A stretch of DNA of 64,000 nucleotides from Euphorbia lathyris. Its lineage: Eukaryota > Streptophyta > Magnoliopsida > Malpighiales > Euphorbiaceae. The notes beneath the pieces were generated by a model. That model was not told the DNA's origin. It saw nothing but the letters and a program-made list of their open reading frames with translations, and did no database searches. Each line of letters opens with the position of its first letter. The stretch's first letter is position 1. Positions 9,357 to 20,100 of this stretch are shown piece after piece. The DNA lies in the NCBI RefSeq assembly GCF_963576675.1, contig NC_088911.1, positions 84,039,256-84,103,255 of the forward strand, given 5' to 3'. The translations under genes and the position numbers were made by a program.

Positions 9357-12300
9357 TACCCAAATGAGCTATGCAGATCTCTCGTTCTGGTCTTGTAGCA
9401 GTGGAAGGGGCATACAATGGTAACACAGTACCACAAAACTAGAGTTATTTCCACCCAGGTAACCGAAAAATATTACAGCTGCATTGTACAATGTAGCAAT
9501 CAGAAACAAGTCATCATAAACGAGCATCCAATGCTCAGGCGAACAAGCTCCATCGTCCCAACTTATCCTATTAATTGCTGCATCAACACCGTCAATTAAC
9601 ACAGTTTCATACCGAAAACGGTTAGCAATTACTTCATTCCTAAGGTTATGCCTAACTGATTGCCACTTCTCTTTGGTGCCAAAAATATAGGTAGAAACAA
9701 CACGGAAGCCACAATTTCCATCACCGATTATGTCGCAATATGTTTCAACGTAGGGCTTAATGATCCCAATTATTTTGTCAAAATGAACGAAATCATTAAC
9801 TTCATACGTATTTCCATATGCATTGAGTGAAATAAGATATTGTAAACCGTACAGAACTTATGTTAAGTGTAAATGAATTAGATATTGCAAAAGTGTATTA
9901 CCTAAGGATGCAAAATTATGGACAGATGATGAAGAGCTTTTCCTACCACTTCTACCACGGCTCATAGACAAACTACTAGAACAAGCACGTCCACGCCGAG
10001 TTTCGTTGTACTCCCAGGCACTAGGCGTACGTTTTGTGGATTTACTCGCCTTCGATCGTCCTCGAACGTTAATTTTCACATCAGGTTCGGTGTAATGTGC
10101 TTGATCAGGGTGTAGTTGATCATGTATAAGTATTGAAATGTTCCGCAACAAGGCTGGGTCACCTTTAGAGACCTGGTCGACTAAGGATTTAAAATATCTC
10201 TGATCCTCTGTCTGATCATGACACCCTTCAGTTTCATGAGTCTGGCCATAATTAATCAAAAGTGTTCTCCAGAACACATGAACCCTCTCAATACTGATCA
10301 TATCGCCATACTCATAAGCTTGTTTGATCTCGCATGCACATGAATGAGAGGTTCTCAATACACAACCACAAAGCGCATTCACTTCATGGCTCAAACTTCT
10401 CATGCGATCTAACTCAACATTGATCAGTTGCATGTAGTAGTGGGAGACTTTGCATACCAGGTAGTTAAAGGGGAATTCGGAGTAAAAAACTCCTTTACGA
10501 AGTCTGGACTGCTCAAGCATGTACCTAATAAGAAGATAATCATATTATCAGTTGACTGAGATTACAAATACATGATAAGAATACAAACATCTTTCAGTAG
10601 AACGTATTGAAAATACCTGATATTAGTTGCCTGGGCTTCTATCTGCTTGTGAACCTTCTGCTATATTGTATCCAGCGATCTTGTGGCTGTATTGAGCCAT
10701 TGCTTTAGACTCACATGTTCGCTCTCCACACAACAAGTGGTTGTGTTGCCAAAATGTATGAAATTTTTTGTCCAAGCAACAACAAACTTCTCCTTATGCA
10801 CCAACCACGTCTCCTCAACGTACGAGATAAGAGTTTGGTACCTGCTCATCGAATCCTTCATCTTGCCTAGATTTTCCTCGTACTCCGCAATGGATAAACA
10901 TTGAATTAATGTTCTCCATTTTCCATTCTTGAATTTACCGACAATTGATTTGTCTCCCATAATTCTGTATGCCCGATCTTCTACATCCTTGTCTATATGC
11001 CAGGTGCATAGCAAGTGTGCTGTATGTGGGAAAACCACCATAATCGGTTTCAACAACCCCAACTCCCTATCACTGATGATAACAGTCGGGTTGAGATCAA
11101 ACCCAATCAAAACCCTCAGCCGCTGCAGGACCCAACGGTAGCTTCCTTCAGTCTCATCTTTAATGATGGCATATGCGATCTTGAAATTGTTATTGCAAGG
11201 CGTCATCCCAACAATTTCAACAAATGGCATTTTGTACTTGTTGGTTTTGTACGTTGAATCAATGTCGATGTACCAGTAATAAGTCCTGAATAAATCTACT
11301 GATTCTGGATGTGCCATAAACACATGTGTAATCACGCTAGAATCACCCTCAGTTTGCGTATAATGAGCATACTTGTTCTCGAGAGCAATATGATAGAACT
11401 GACTAGCCAAGTCTCTACCTTCGAACCCATCCTTCCTCATCTTATCTCTATAGTTGTAAACATGTTTAATTGTTGGGTTGTCTTTATAATGCTTTTCTTT
11501 AACGGCTGGCACAAGGCTTTGCTTGAGCCGAACTTATATCACGAACATTAATTTAGATGCGGTACTGAGTTCGCTCATCTGCCGACTTCCCTCTGGATAC
11601 ACACGTAACGAATGATTGTGCTGACCAGTTAATCCAGCCTTAGCCTTTATCCCCTAACCAGTAAGGTCTGACCGTTGATAGGCTTTAATCTTAAATTTAC
11701 ACCTGCACACTTTAGTTTTAGTTTTTCGTATTAACCCTGCGTCATCTGTTTTCCCTCTGTAGCGTTCACCTCGTGAACATCTCAATTGCTTTTGCTTTCC
11801 ACCATGTTTATGCGAAGATATTATAATCTCAAACCCAATTTGAATAGCTACCTGTTTTGCCCAAGTAACAGCATCTTCACACGAAGGGAAAACGGTGTCC
11901 GTTATAAAATGGGAACTGTAATCAATGTCGTCGGGTTGCCAATCTTCTAACGGTTCCTGAATATATAAAAAATGCATAATATGTATTAACAATACGCGCA
12001 AAAATGTTAAAAAATGGCATTCGGGTGCATAATAAGTAGTAACAATACGCATAAAAAATATATATTTAGGGCTTATTCGGGCAGCCTGCACGTTAAAAAT
12101 TACACTTCCGAGCTTGTTCGGGCCTCGTATAGGCTAAACGGACAGGCTGCCCGGTTAAAAAGCAAAAAACAGGCCACATTCGGCCTAAACGGGCAGGGCA
12201 CGCTCCCCGTCCCACGGCGGAACGAGGGCAGCATACCGCCCGTTCCGCAGGTGGAACGGGCAGCGCGCGCTGCTCGTTCGGCTGGTGGAATGAGCGGCGC

Positions 12301-12525
12301 ATACCGCTCATTCCGCAGGCCGAACGAGCGGCACATGCCGCTCGTCCGCAAGCCGAACGGGTAGTTCATCCGTTCGGCCTACGGGCGAGCAGCATGTGCC
12401 GCCCGTTTAGGCCAAATCCCTTTAAAAAAAATTTCAAAATTTAAAAAATGAAATTTTAATTTAAATTTATATCGTAGGATTACCTCGTGTTCGAAATCAT
12501 GGCCTTCGGAAATGCTCGGGTCCAT
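9357..12525 (-). pseudogene. MULE transposase gene: FAR1 domain + MULE transposase + OTU protease, decayed
   Basis: Four exons can be traced with good splice sites. Exon 1 is 12525-12484 (MDPSISEGHDFEHE). Exon 2 is 11956-10617: a FAR1-type DNA-binding domain with WAKQVAIQIGF and CRCKFKI, then the transposase, with the acidic-residue motifs DIDSTYKTN and ISDRELGLL and CTWHID. Exon 3 is 10524-9902, with RYFKSLVDQV and a Ser/Arg-rich tail. Exon 4 is 9856-9369, an OTU cysteine-protease domain whose catalytic site GDGNCGFR is at about 9688, and which ends at a TAG (9369-9371) before the usual catalytic His. In-frame stops are a TAG at 11654, a TAA at 11534 and a TAG at 10661. The gene is cut at about 9357 by the gypsy LTR. 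FAR1/MULE proteins of this sort cut and paste Mutator-like DNA; the OTU part may remove ubiquitin (inference). It is dead as it stands. Confidence 0.8.
12095..12413. repeat. GC-rich nested palindromes inside MULE intron 1
   Basis: The AT-rich intron is interrupted by about 320 bp of GC-rich sequence built from repeated inverted motifs. An example is GAGCGGCA-CA-TGCCGCTC at about 12329. An outer pair GGCCTAAACGGGC (12182-12194) and GCCCGTTTAGGCC (12401-12413) encloses the set, with several smaller stems of the GAACGAGC/GCTCGTTC type in between. Reading frames here are artefacts. Confidence 0.65.
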
Positions 12526-12744
12526 TTTCGTCCAATTCGGGTTTTTAGGCTTGGGAGAGAAAGAGAGGAAAAAAAATTTTGTTTTTGAAAAAAAATAATG
12601 AGAAGGACATAAATATCAAAAGGGTGCGGTGGGTGAAAAAAAGCTGCGGTATATATTAATTATAAGATTAATTGCTGGGAAGAGGCATGTCTAGATAAAG
12701 AGCGCTTTCTTATCAAAATTACAAAAAAGGAGACTTAAGTAAAA
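12526..12744. other. AT-rich spacer upstream of the MULE gene
   Basis: It likely holds the MULE promoter and terminal sequence. I see no gene. A purine-rich run (GGGAGAGAAAGAGAGGAAAA) lies just upstream of exon 1 on the + strand reading. Confidence 0.3.
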
Positions 12745-12940
12745 AAGAGTCTTTTTAAAATTCCACTCGATTTTGAATGCTTATACTATAATAGAAATAG
12801 AATATGATATATATTTTAAATTGGGTCTGTTCCATTTTAAATTTTAATTAATCTCAATTGATCCCTTGGTATTGCTCAGAGACGAAGTAATAGATAGGGA
12901 TGACAGGATTTGAACCCGTGACATTTTGTACCCAAAAGTA
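12745..12940 (-). other. Nuclear insertion of plastid DNA (trnP downstream region)
   Basis: Read on the minus strand, the 3' half of a plastid tRNA-Pro (UGG) is followed by sequence that resembles the plastid trnP-psaJ spacer (ATTACTTCGTCTCTGAGCAA and further). The match is from memory of plastid genomes, and the left limit is a guess. The right limit is the break in the tRNA near 12940. Confidence 0.6.
12895..12940 (-). pseudogene. trnP-UGG: 3' half of plastid-type tRNA-Pro(UGG)
   Basis: On the minus strand: TTTTGGGTACAAAATGTCAC, then GGGTTCAAATCCTGTCATCCCTA. This contains the UGG anticodon with its 3' side, the T arm with GGTTCAAATCC, and the 3' acceptor strand. The D arm and 5' acceptor strand are absent, replaced by unrelated sequence, so it cannot fold as a tRNA. 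It marks a plastid DNA insertion. Confidence 0.7.
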
Positions 12941-13430
12941 CGCATGCCTAATTTAAATATTATTCATGTGCTTAACCAATATGTTGTTTGAATTTAAATT
13001 TCATTCTTATGAAATTGTCAAATCTAAATTACCTTATTCATAAAGTTTGAAAAATTAGTATATTAAAAAAAATTACATTGATTCAAAAAAAAAATTACAT
13101 CTCATATTAAAATTTTTTATTTGTTTACTCGATTAAAGGTTTCAAATTGGTTGAACTAGATATCTCTTCGAAACTTTAATTACATTGAGAAATGATCCAC
13201 TTAAAAGGTGTCTAACGAATGTTGAATCGAAAAATCAGATAAATTATAAAAAAAAATAATATAACTATTTGTATTAATATAATAAAAAAATTATAAATGG
13301 TAATCATATAACTTGGATTTAATAAATCTAGATGTAACGGTTAATGACCTGTCATTAAAGTCCTTGTCAACACTCTTGTTAGTTGACTTCCCACCTCTTC
13401 TAATTATACCTAATGAAATGTAATCTCTCC
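12941..13430. other. AT-rich spacer before the dirigent gene
   Basis: No gene seen. A and T runs only. It would include distal promoter of the gene at 13669. Confidence 0.4.
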
Positions 13431-13437
13431 TATAAAT
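13431..13437 (+). promoter_or_regulatory. Candidate TATA box of the dirigent gene
   Basis: TATAAAT about 235 bp before the start codon. A nearer alternative is TATTTAAG at about 13585. Neither can be chosen from sequence alone. Confidence 0.35.
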
Positions 13438-13668
13438 TCGTATACAGTCTCAAGGCCTTGGACACCCCTCTCACTCTAACCTTTTTATAACAAAAATAAT
13501 AATTGTAAACTAATAGTAAGAATTTTCAAACATAGAAAGGGGTCCAATTAAAAGTTATGAAATAGATGAAAGTGCAATTTCCACACTATTTAAGTCTCTA
13601 AAATACAAATTTGATCATCAACAACACTTCTTCTTGTGCTAAGCAATAAACAAAAGAGAAGTATTAAT

Positions 13669-14190
13669 ATGGGAAACTTGTACACAGTCTTGTTCATGAT
13701 TTCCTTAATGGCAGGCATGGGTGAAGCTGCTGCAGGCGAGGGAGGGCAAGTAATAAACCTTGAATTCTATCTGCACGACACAGTCAGCGGCGATAACCCA
13801 ACTGCGATTAAGATAGCTCAATCTCCCCTAACTGAAAAATCAAGAACTCGATTTGGTTCTATGATTATGCAAGATGATCCATTAACAGAAGGACCAGATC
13901 CCCAATCCAAATTGATAGGGCAAGGACAAGGCTTTTTTGGATATGCTGGTGCAACTGAAATCACACTTGTTATGGCTTTGAACTTTGCCTTCACTGATGG
14001 GCCTTATAAAGGTAGCTCTATTAGTGTTCTTGGTAGGAACTTAGCGTTCACTACTGTGCGAGAGATGCCGGTGGTCGGAGGAACTGGAGTTTTCCGGTTA
14101 GCTCGTGGCTTTGCGGTGTTTGAAACGTATCAGTATAATAACACTACCAAAGATGCTATTGTTCACTATAATGTCACAATAGTGCTTTGA
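13669..14190 (+). CDS. DIR: Dirigent protein
   Basis: A 173-residue single-exon protein starting at the ATG preceded by AGTATTAAT. Residues 1-20 are hydrophobic and may be a weak secretion signal (MGNLYTVLFMISLMAGMGEA). The rest is a full dirigent domain: FYLHDTVSGDNPTA near residue 30, GQGQGFFGYA near 85, LNFAFTDGPYKGSSISVLGRN near 105, EMPVVGGTGVFRLARG near 133, and an ending strand HYNVTIVL. Dirigent proteins are apoplastic eight-stranded beta-barrels that steer coupling of phenoxy radicals in lignan and related pathways. Two N-glycosylation sites (NNTT, NVT) agree with secretion. There are no cysteines, unlike the lignan-forming DIR-a group, so it is probably a DIR-like member of another group (inference). 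Substrate cannot be told. The frame is intact, with neighbours being transposons. Confidence 0.92.
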   Translation: MGNLYTVLFMISLMAGMGEAAAGEGGQVINLEFYLHDTVSGDNPTAIKIAQSPLTEKSRTRFGSMIMQDDPLTEGPDPQSKLIGQGQGFFGYAGATEITLVMALNFAFTDGPYKGSSISVLGRNLAFTTVREMPVVGGTGVFRLARGFAVFETYQYNNTTKDAIVHYNVTIVL

Positions 14191-14489
14191 ATCTTATAGA
14201 TGTTTAAGACTTTAGAGGGCCTTACTTTATTAATAATTTTTTTTGAAACTATTTTACTATACTCTCTCTTATATCATAGGTGGATTTGTTATCATTTTAA
14301 TATGATCAATGTTACATTGTTCAGCTGTTAGCTAATAGTTGTTGCAGTTGCTGTTAACTGTTTGCAGTTGCAGTAAGATGTTAGTTGTTTAATTACCAGT
14401 GTTTGGTAAAATTATATTGAAATGTTACTATTCGGATTTAAAATGTCTAAAATTGACATGTTTTAAATTAATCAACGATGAAATTATAA
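14191..14489. other. 3' flank of the dirigent gene
   Basis: AT-rich, with no gene. A run of GTTGCAGTTGCTGTTAACTG-like repeats at 14338-14372 and a match-like partner near 15250-15290 suggest arms of an hAT-type MITE around the next element, but the termini could not be fixed. Confidence 0.3.
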
Positions 14490-15085
14490 AAGCGAAAATG
14501 TGAAAAAATGCTCATAAAGTTTACAACTAGAAATAATTTTACTCTTAACGTCTAAATGATGCAATTTTACTATAACGTTGATAGCTAAAAGCAACTTTAT
14601 CCCTAATATTGGCAAGTTGGGTCGATTTCATATATTATTAGAAAACATAAATAATTTATTTCTTATTCTACATCAACTGCACATATCAGCACTTCTAAAA
14701 AAGAGATTTCATATATTTTTTGTGATTTAATAATAAAATTGAAAATTAATATTTATAAATTCGGTGAAATATTTGAATTTTTTGTCCAACTTGTACAAAA
14801 TACAATATATTATTTTTATTTTCTTAAAAAAAATCACGTCTAATCATATGTTTATGATCTGTTACTAACGATAATAAAATGATGCACATGTGAAATGTAG
14901 ATAACAATATTCATGACTAAGAAGACAATTTGATAAATTACTTTTCAAATTGACCCAACTTGTCAATATTAAGGGTAAAATTGTATTTGGCTGGTAACAT
15001 TACGGGTCTAATTGCACCATTTTAGACGTTAATGGTAAAATTGCTCCTAGTTATAAATGTTAGGGATATTTTTGCCCCTCGTCCT
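14490..15085. mobile_element. Inverted-repeat MITE, about 600 bp
   Basis: Two arms of about 150 bp are imperfect reverse complements: 14490-14655 and 14925-15085. The left arm carries AACTAGAAATAATTTTACTC, TTAACGTCTAAATGATGCAA and GGCAAGTTGGGTCGATTTCA; the right arm carries these reversed with scattered changes. No coding sequence lies between. Long terminal inverted repeats suggest a Mutator-type or foldback MITE. Confidence 0.7.
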
Positions 15086-15658
15086 ATTATAAAATAAAAA
15101 ATGTGTTACACAAATTAATAAAAATAATCTATATAAAAAAAGAAAAATTTATTGAACGCAACAAAACCTTGTCCTTCCGGTAATTATGTTGTAGAAATAT
15201 AAATAGTGTTAAAAAAATAAACATATTTTTGTGGAAATAAGAAAAATAATTTTGTTAACAACAAATAACTACAAACAGTTGTTTATGAAAAGCTCCAAAT
15301 GTGAGCTTTTCGTGAAACGCTCCAGAACGATGCAATTTCCAAAGAAAATGGTAAACGCTGCGGTTATATAAACCTAACCAAATACTATATTTTCTGCGGT
15401 TTGGAGTGAAACGCTAAATGTTTCTCCGAAAAGCGGAAACAAACACCCTCTAAGTCACATTCTTTCTGCTATAAAAGATGGGTTTATGGAGATTAATTAG
15501 AATAATCAACTTATTAAAAAAAATTAGTGGAATCAATAAATAAGGGGTAACAAAGTCTTTTTCTAATATTCTTAATTTTTATGCAACTCTTTGAAAAGAC
15601 ATGTAATATGAAATGGAATGAGTAATATTTTATTAGAAGTTAACCTTGGTTATAAAAA
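15086..15658. other. AT-rich spacer
   Basis: No gene. The segment 15280-15450 (AAAAGCTCCAAATGTGAGC and GAAACGCTCC motifs, ending AACAAACACCCTC) has the look of an hAT-MITE end but its partner is uncertain. Confidence 0.3.
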
Positions 15659-16210
15659 AATGGTTAATTACAAATAACTACCTTGTTGTTTGGCCGAATT
15701 TACGATGTGGTGGTATTTTTTTTGCAAACACAACCATGTGGTTGTCACCGTTAACAAAATCGCGGCAAATGGATGGAAATCGTTAAGATGATGACGTGGC
15801 AGAGGGGTAATTTGGGGAAAACGAATTTTTCTTTCTCTCTCCTCGTCTCTCCTTCTTTTTCCATCTTCTTCTTCCATTCTTCTTCTTCTTCCTCCTCCTC
15901 CTCCTCCATTCTCTTCTTCTTCCTTTTTTCTTCTTCTATTTTTTAAATTCTGAAATTTCCAGAATTCTGGAAATTTGAAGAATTCTGGAAATTTCTAGGA
16001 TTCTTCAAATTTCCAAATGTCAACGTCTGGAACGAATTTAAAAAAAAAAGAAGAATTTTTACCCATTTGATTTAACAGAATTTTTGTCATTTCCTTGATT
16101 TTGCTAACGGTGACAACCTCGAGGTTGTGTTTGCAAAAAAAATACCACAAGTACCACATCGTAAATTGGCCAAATCACATGATATTTTTTTTTTTTTTGT
16201 GTACTTAACC
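15659..16210. mobile_element. Inverted-repeat MITE, about 550 bp, GGTTAA termini
   Basis: The left arm 15662-15765 and right arm 16105-16208 are reverse complements with few changes. Both read (from outside) GGTTAA...TTTGGCC, ATTTACGATGTGGT, GGTATTTTTTTTGCAAACAC, AACC..GGTTGTCACCGTTA. A CT/TTC-rich stretch fills the middle. A-rich flanks (TAAAAAAAT before, TAAAAAATT after) may be a 9-bp target duplication, which would fit a Mutator-like MITE. Confidence 0.75.
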
Positions 16211-16805
16211 CTAAAAAATTTAGAAGGTAACCTGCTTTGCGCTCACCAGTCTTCCATTTAGGTGAATCTCCGATTTTGTTTACATAAGATTCTGAAATTA
16301 TTAATATAATAATTATTAAAATATTAATTTTTAAAAATTATTCACATAAATGATTATTATGTATTTGAGTTTAAAAATTTTTATATATAAAAAACAACGG
16401 TATAAAACACTAGTGTATTTGAGGAAGCCAAAGGAGTTAGAAATTTAAGTTAAATCACGTGCATCATACATTGATATAGTGGTAAATAATTATAAGGTTC
16501 CTGCGTTTTTACTTAACTCGCTAGTAGGTCCATCATGTTATTATAAAGTTCTTAGATTTTATCTTAATTTCCATCATGTTATTATAAGGTCCTTAGATTT
16601 TATCTTAATCAACTCTTTAGTTCCTTTATTTATTTTTATACATAAAAGTACAAAATTGCCCCTAATTATACAAATAAATAACTTCACATTCTAGTCTTCA
16701 AATTTAATCAAAATAGTTGTAATGGAGTTTGTGTAGTATATATACACTGAAATTCTTAATCTTATATATATTAATTATAAAAAAAATTATATTTCTTATT
16801 CTTTT

Positions 16806-16942
16806 TTTTTTGGTAGGAAAAAGAAAACAAAAGCAAACAAAACAAAAACTAACCCGGGATTAACCTGGAAAAGCTAACCCCCACCATATCCTCCAGAAGG
16901 ATCGAGGAGAGAAAGGCCGGAGGAGAAGGATAATTAGTGACT
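16806..16942 (-). mobile_element. 137-bp LINE 3' tail fragment with 24-bp target duplication
   Basis: On the minus strand it ends ...GGGGGTTAGCTTTTCC, then TTAATCCCGGGTTA, and TTTTTCCTACCAAAAAA. The same end is found on the LINE fragment at 23351-25062. It is flanked by a perfect 24-bp direct repeat at 16782-16805 and 16943-16966 (core TATATTTCTTATTCTTTT), the signature of target-primed reverse transcription that stopped early. Confidence 0.88.
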
Positions 16943-17155
16943 AAAAATTATATTTCTTATTCTTTTGAAAAATCACTTTTATAATTTTATATAGTTATAC
17001 CATATTTTGATAATTTTTATAATATTTGTTATTTTTTTAATGAATAAGTTTTACCGTACTAAATTAAAATTTATAGTTATATGAAAATTAATAAAACAAT
17101 TAACTAATAGTGGAAAGATTTTTTTTTTTTTTTGAACAAAGAGTGAATGAATAAA

Positions 17156-20100
17156 TCAATGAGCCGTCGTACGGTAATAGTTTAACAAATCATAAGAAAC
17201 GAAACTCGGTAACAAATAAAAGAATGTGGGGCAAGTGACGAAACGAGATGATCCTGCAAACGCATGAGCCAACCCGTTAGCTTGCCGCCGTATCCACTTG
17301 ACTGAGTAAGAGTCATTTAAACGAAGAATATCCCGACATTGTGTAATCAGATCACCAAACTCGGAGTCGTCTAGCGCGTCAGAATTAATAGCATCTACCA
17401 CCTGTTTCGCATCCGACTCGAACGTAATGCCTCTGATGTTCAAACCTGCGAGCCACTGCAACGCTTTCAAAACTGAAGCCGCCTCACTCTCACGAATAGA
17501 AGGAAGGCAGTTTAAATTATGAGTTCTGCCATAGAGGAACAGCCCGCTAGAGTCCCTTGCAACAGCTCCCAAGCCCGCCTTCCCTACATCTTCAAAGATC
17601 GCAGCATCGGTATAGCAAGATAGTTTGTCGACCGCTGGTTTATGCCATTGAGTGCAGGCTCGAGGCAGCGTTGCTGGGATTCCGGGACCATTACGAAGCC
17701 GCTACGCCTGTTTCCAGTCCCTGAGGCAATTTACGGCACTTGCTGATATTTGATCAGCTGCAAATAATTTCTGCTCCCAAAGTTTTGCATTCCTACCACG
17801 CCAGAGGCTCCAGAGGCGAACCAGGAAGCCGTCAATCGCTGCATTATCAAGTCTACTCATAAACCTGCAAAACCAATTAGAAAGATTAGAGGAAACTTCC
17901 GCCATCTCCGAGACTAGAGATGACCAGCCCACCAACTGCCACACCTTCCTCGCCTCACTACATTCTAGGAACAAGTGCCAGTCGTCTTCCCATTGGCCAT
18001 TACAGACCACACATTCTGTAGAGAGCTGAATACCACGTTTTTGCAAATTCACACGAGTAGGGAGGCACCCTCTAGCGAATTGCCAAGCAAAAAAATGAAC
18101 TTTAAAAGGCACATCCGCATTCCACAGTAAATTTCACACTCCCTCAATATGAAACCGCTCCCCTCCTTCCATATTCACCGCCAAGCGATAAGCGGATTTG
18201 ACCGTGTATCTCCCCGAAGGGTGAGCCTGCCAAATAACGCAGTCCTTGGAGACAAAGGATCTAGGGGGCAACCTGTTCATAGCCACAATATCCCCATTTA
18301 CGAATAGTTCCTCCAAAAGCTCGAAGTCCCAATCCCACGAATTAGGAATGAACAAGTCACAAACTTTCAAGTTCTCCAACCCCTCAATCCTCGGTGTTTG
18401 AATAAATTCGTTCGAACCATCCCTAAGCCATTTATCACTCCAAACGTTGATATTAGTTCCATCCCCAACCTTCCATCTGACAGCCTCTTTAACTACAAGT
18501 TTTGAGCTCGATAAGCTTCGCCATATAAAACTGGGTGAATGCCCCAACGAGGCTCCCAGGAAATCCCCTCTCGGATAGTATTTAACTTTGTATATTTTAT
18601 GACTAGCGAAGACGGATTAGAGAACAGGCGCCACCCCTGTTTCCCCAACATTGCAAGATTAAAGGCGGTGAAATTTTTGAAACCAAGCCCCCCAAATAAC
18701 TTCGGTGCACACAATTTTTCCCAAGCCATCCAATTCAGACCACGTTCTCCGGACTTCTTATTTCCCCACCAGAAAGAGTTTAACATCTTCTGCAGCTCAT
18801 CAGCAGTAGAGACAGGAAGCAAGAACACACACATAAAATACATTGGGACAACCTGACCCGCAGCTTGAATTAGAGTAGCTTTCCCAGCCTTGGATATCCC
18901 CTTACCCCGCCAACGCTGCAGGCGTTGCCATAGTCTGTCTCTAAAGTGGGCAAATATGGCCTTTTTGGATCTCCTTATCAACGAAGGCAATCCCAAATAC
19001 TTTCCGGTATTCATGGCTTTATAAACACCAATCACAGCAGAGATCCCTGTAGCAAGATCCTGGGCAACATTACGGCTAAACATGATCCCTGACTTATCAA
19101 AATTAATTGCCTGACCAGACGCCTTTTCATAAACACATAGTACGTCTTTTAGGACTCGCGCATCAGCTATAGATGCACGACAGAAAAGTAGAGCATCGTC
19201 CGTGAAAAGTAAATGAGAGACAGAGGGAGCCCCTCTAGTTACCCTACAGCCATGAATATTACCCCTGTTTTCAGCTTTGTCAAGTAATGCAGTGAGACCC
19301 TTCACACAAATGAGGAAGAGGTAAGGAGAGAGAGAGGGTCCCCTTGTCTCAAACCCCGCTTAGGTATAATCGGGCCTATCAACCTGTCATTAACTTTAAC
19401 CATATATTCCACAAACGACACACACATCATAATCAAATTGACCCATTTAGTATCGAATCCCAATTTCAACAGCATAGCCTGCAAATAATTCCAGTCAACC
19501 CTGTCATAGGCTTTACTCATATCCACCTTCAACGCCACATTACCCATTTTCTTATTACAATTCCCATTGATACTATGAATCAATTCAAAGGCAATCAACA
19601 CACTATCATGGATAGAGCGACCTTTCACAAAAGCAGATTGGGCATCAGATATTAAAGAGGAGAGGATTGGTTTTAATCTGTTGGCTAAGGCTTTTGAGAT
19701 AATTTTGTACAGTACATTACACAGGGCAATAAGTCTTAATTCGGTCATATCAGAGGGGTTTTCACATTTAGGAATTAAGGTAATCATGGTATTATTAAGA
19801 CCAAGCGGAAACATACCTTGTTCGAGCCATGAGGTCCCAGCCCTGAAGATATCCTCACTGATCAGATCCCAAAAATTTTGGTAGAACCCTGGGTTAAAGC
19901 CATCGGGCCCTGGAGCCTTCTCTGGATGCATCTCAAACGGCGCTTTCCTGAACTCATCCTTGGTAAAGGGCCTAAGTAACTGTCTGTTATTCTCCTCCAT
20001 CACTCGGCTACTGACACAACTAACCACCCCCTCCCATTCACTATTACTAGCTGAAAAAAGGCGGTTAAAGTATGTCATATCTACTTCTCCTAATTCAGTA

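Noticed and set aside
12014..12369. Frames on both strands over a GC-rich stretch
   Set aside because: They lie in intron 1 of the MULE and result from GC-rich inverted repeats.
16480..16694. Possible short gene on the + strand
   Set aside because: It falls in the arm of a MITE with matching inverted arm at 22560-22758.
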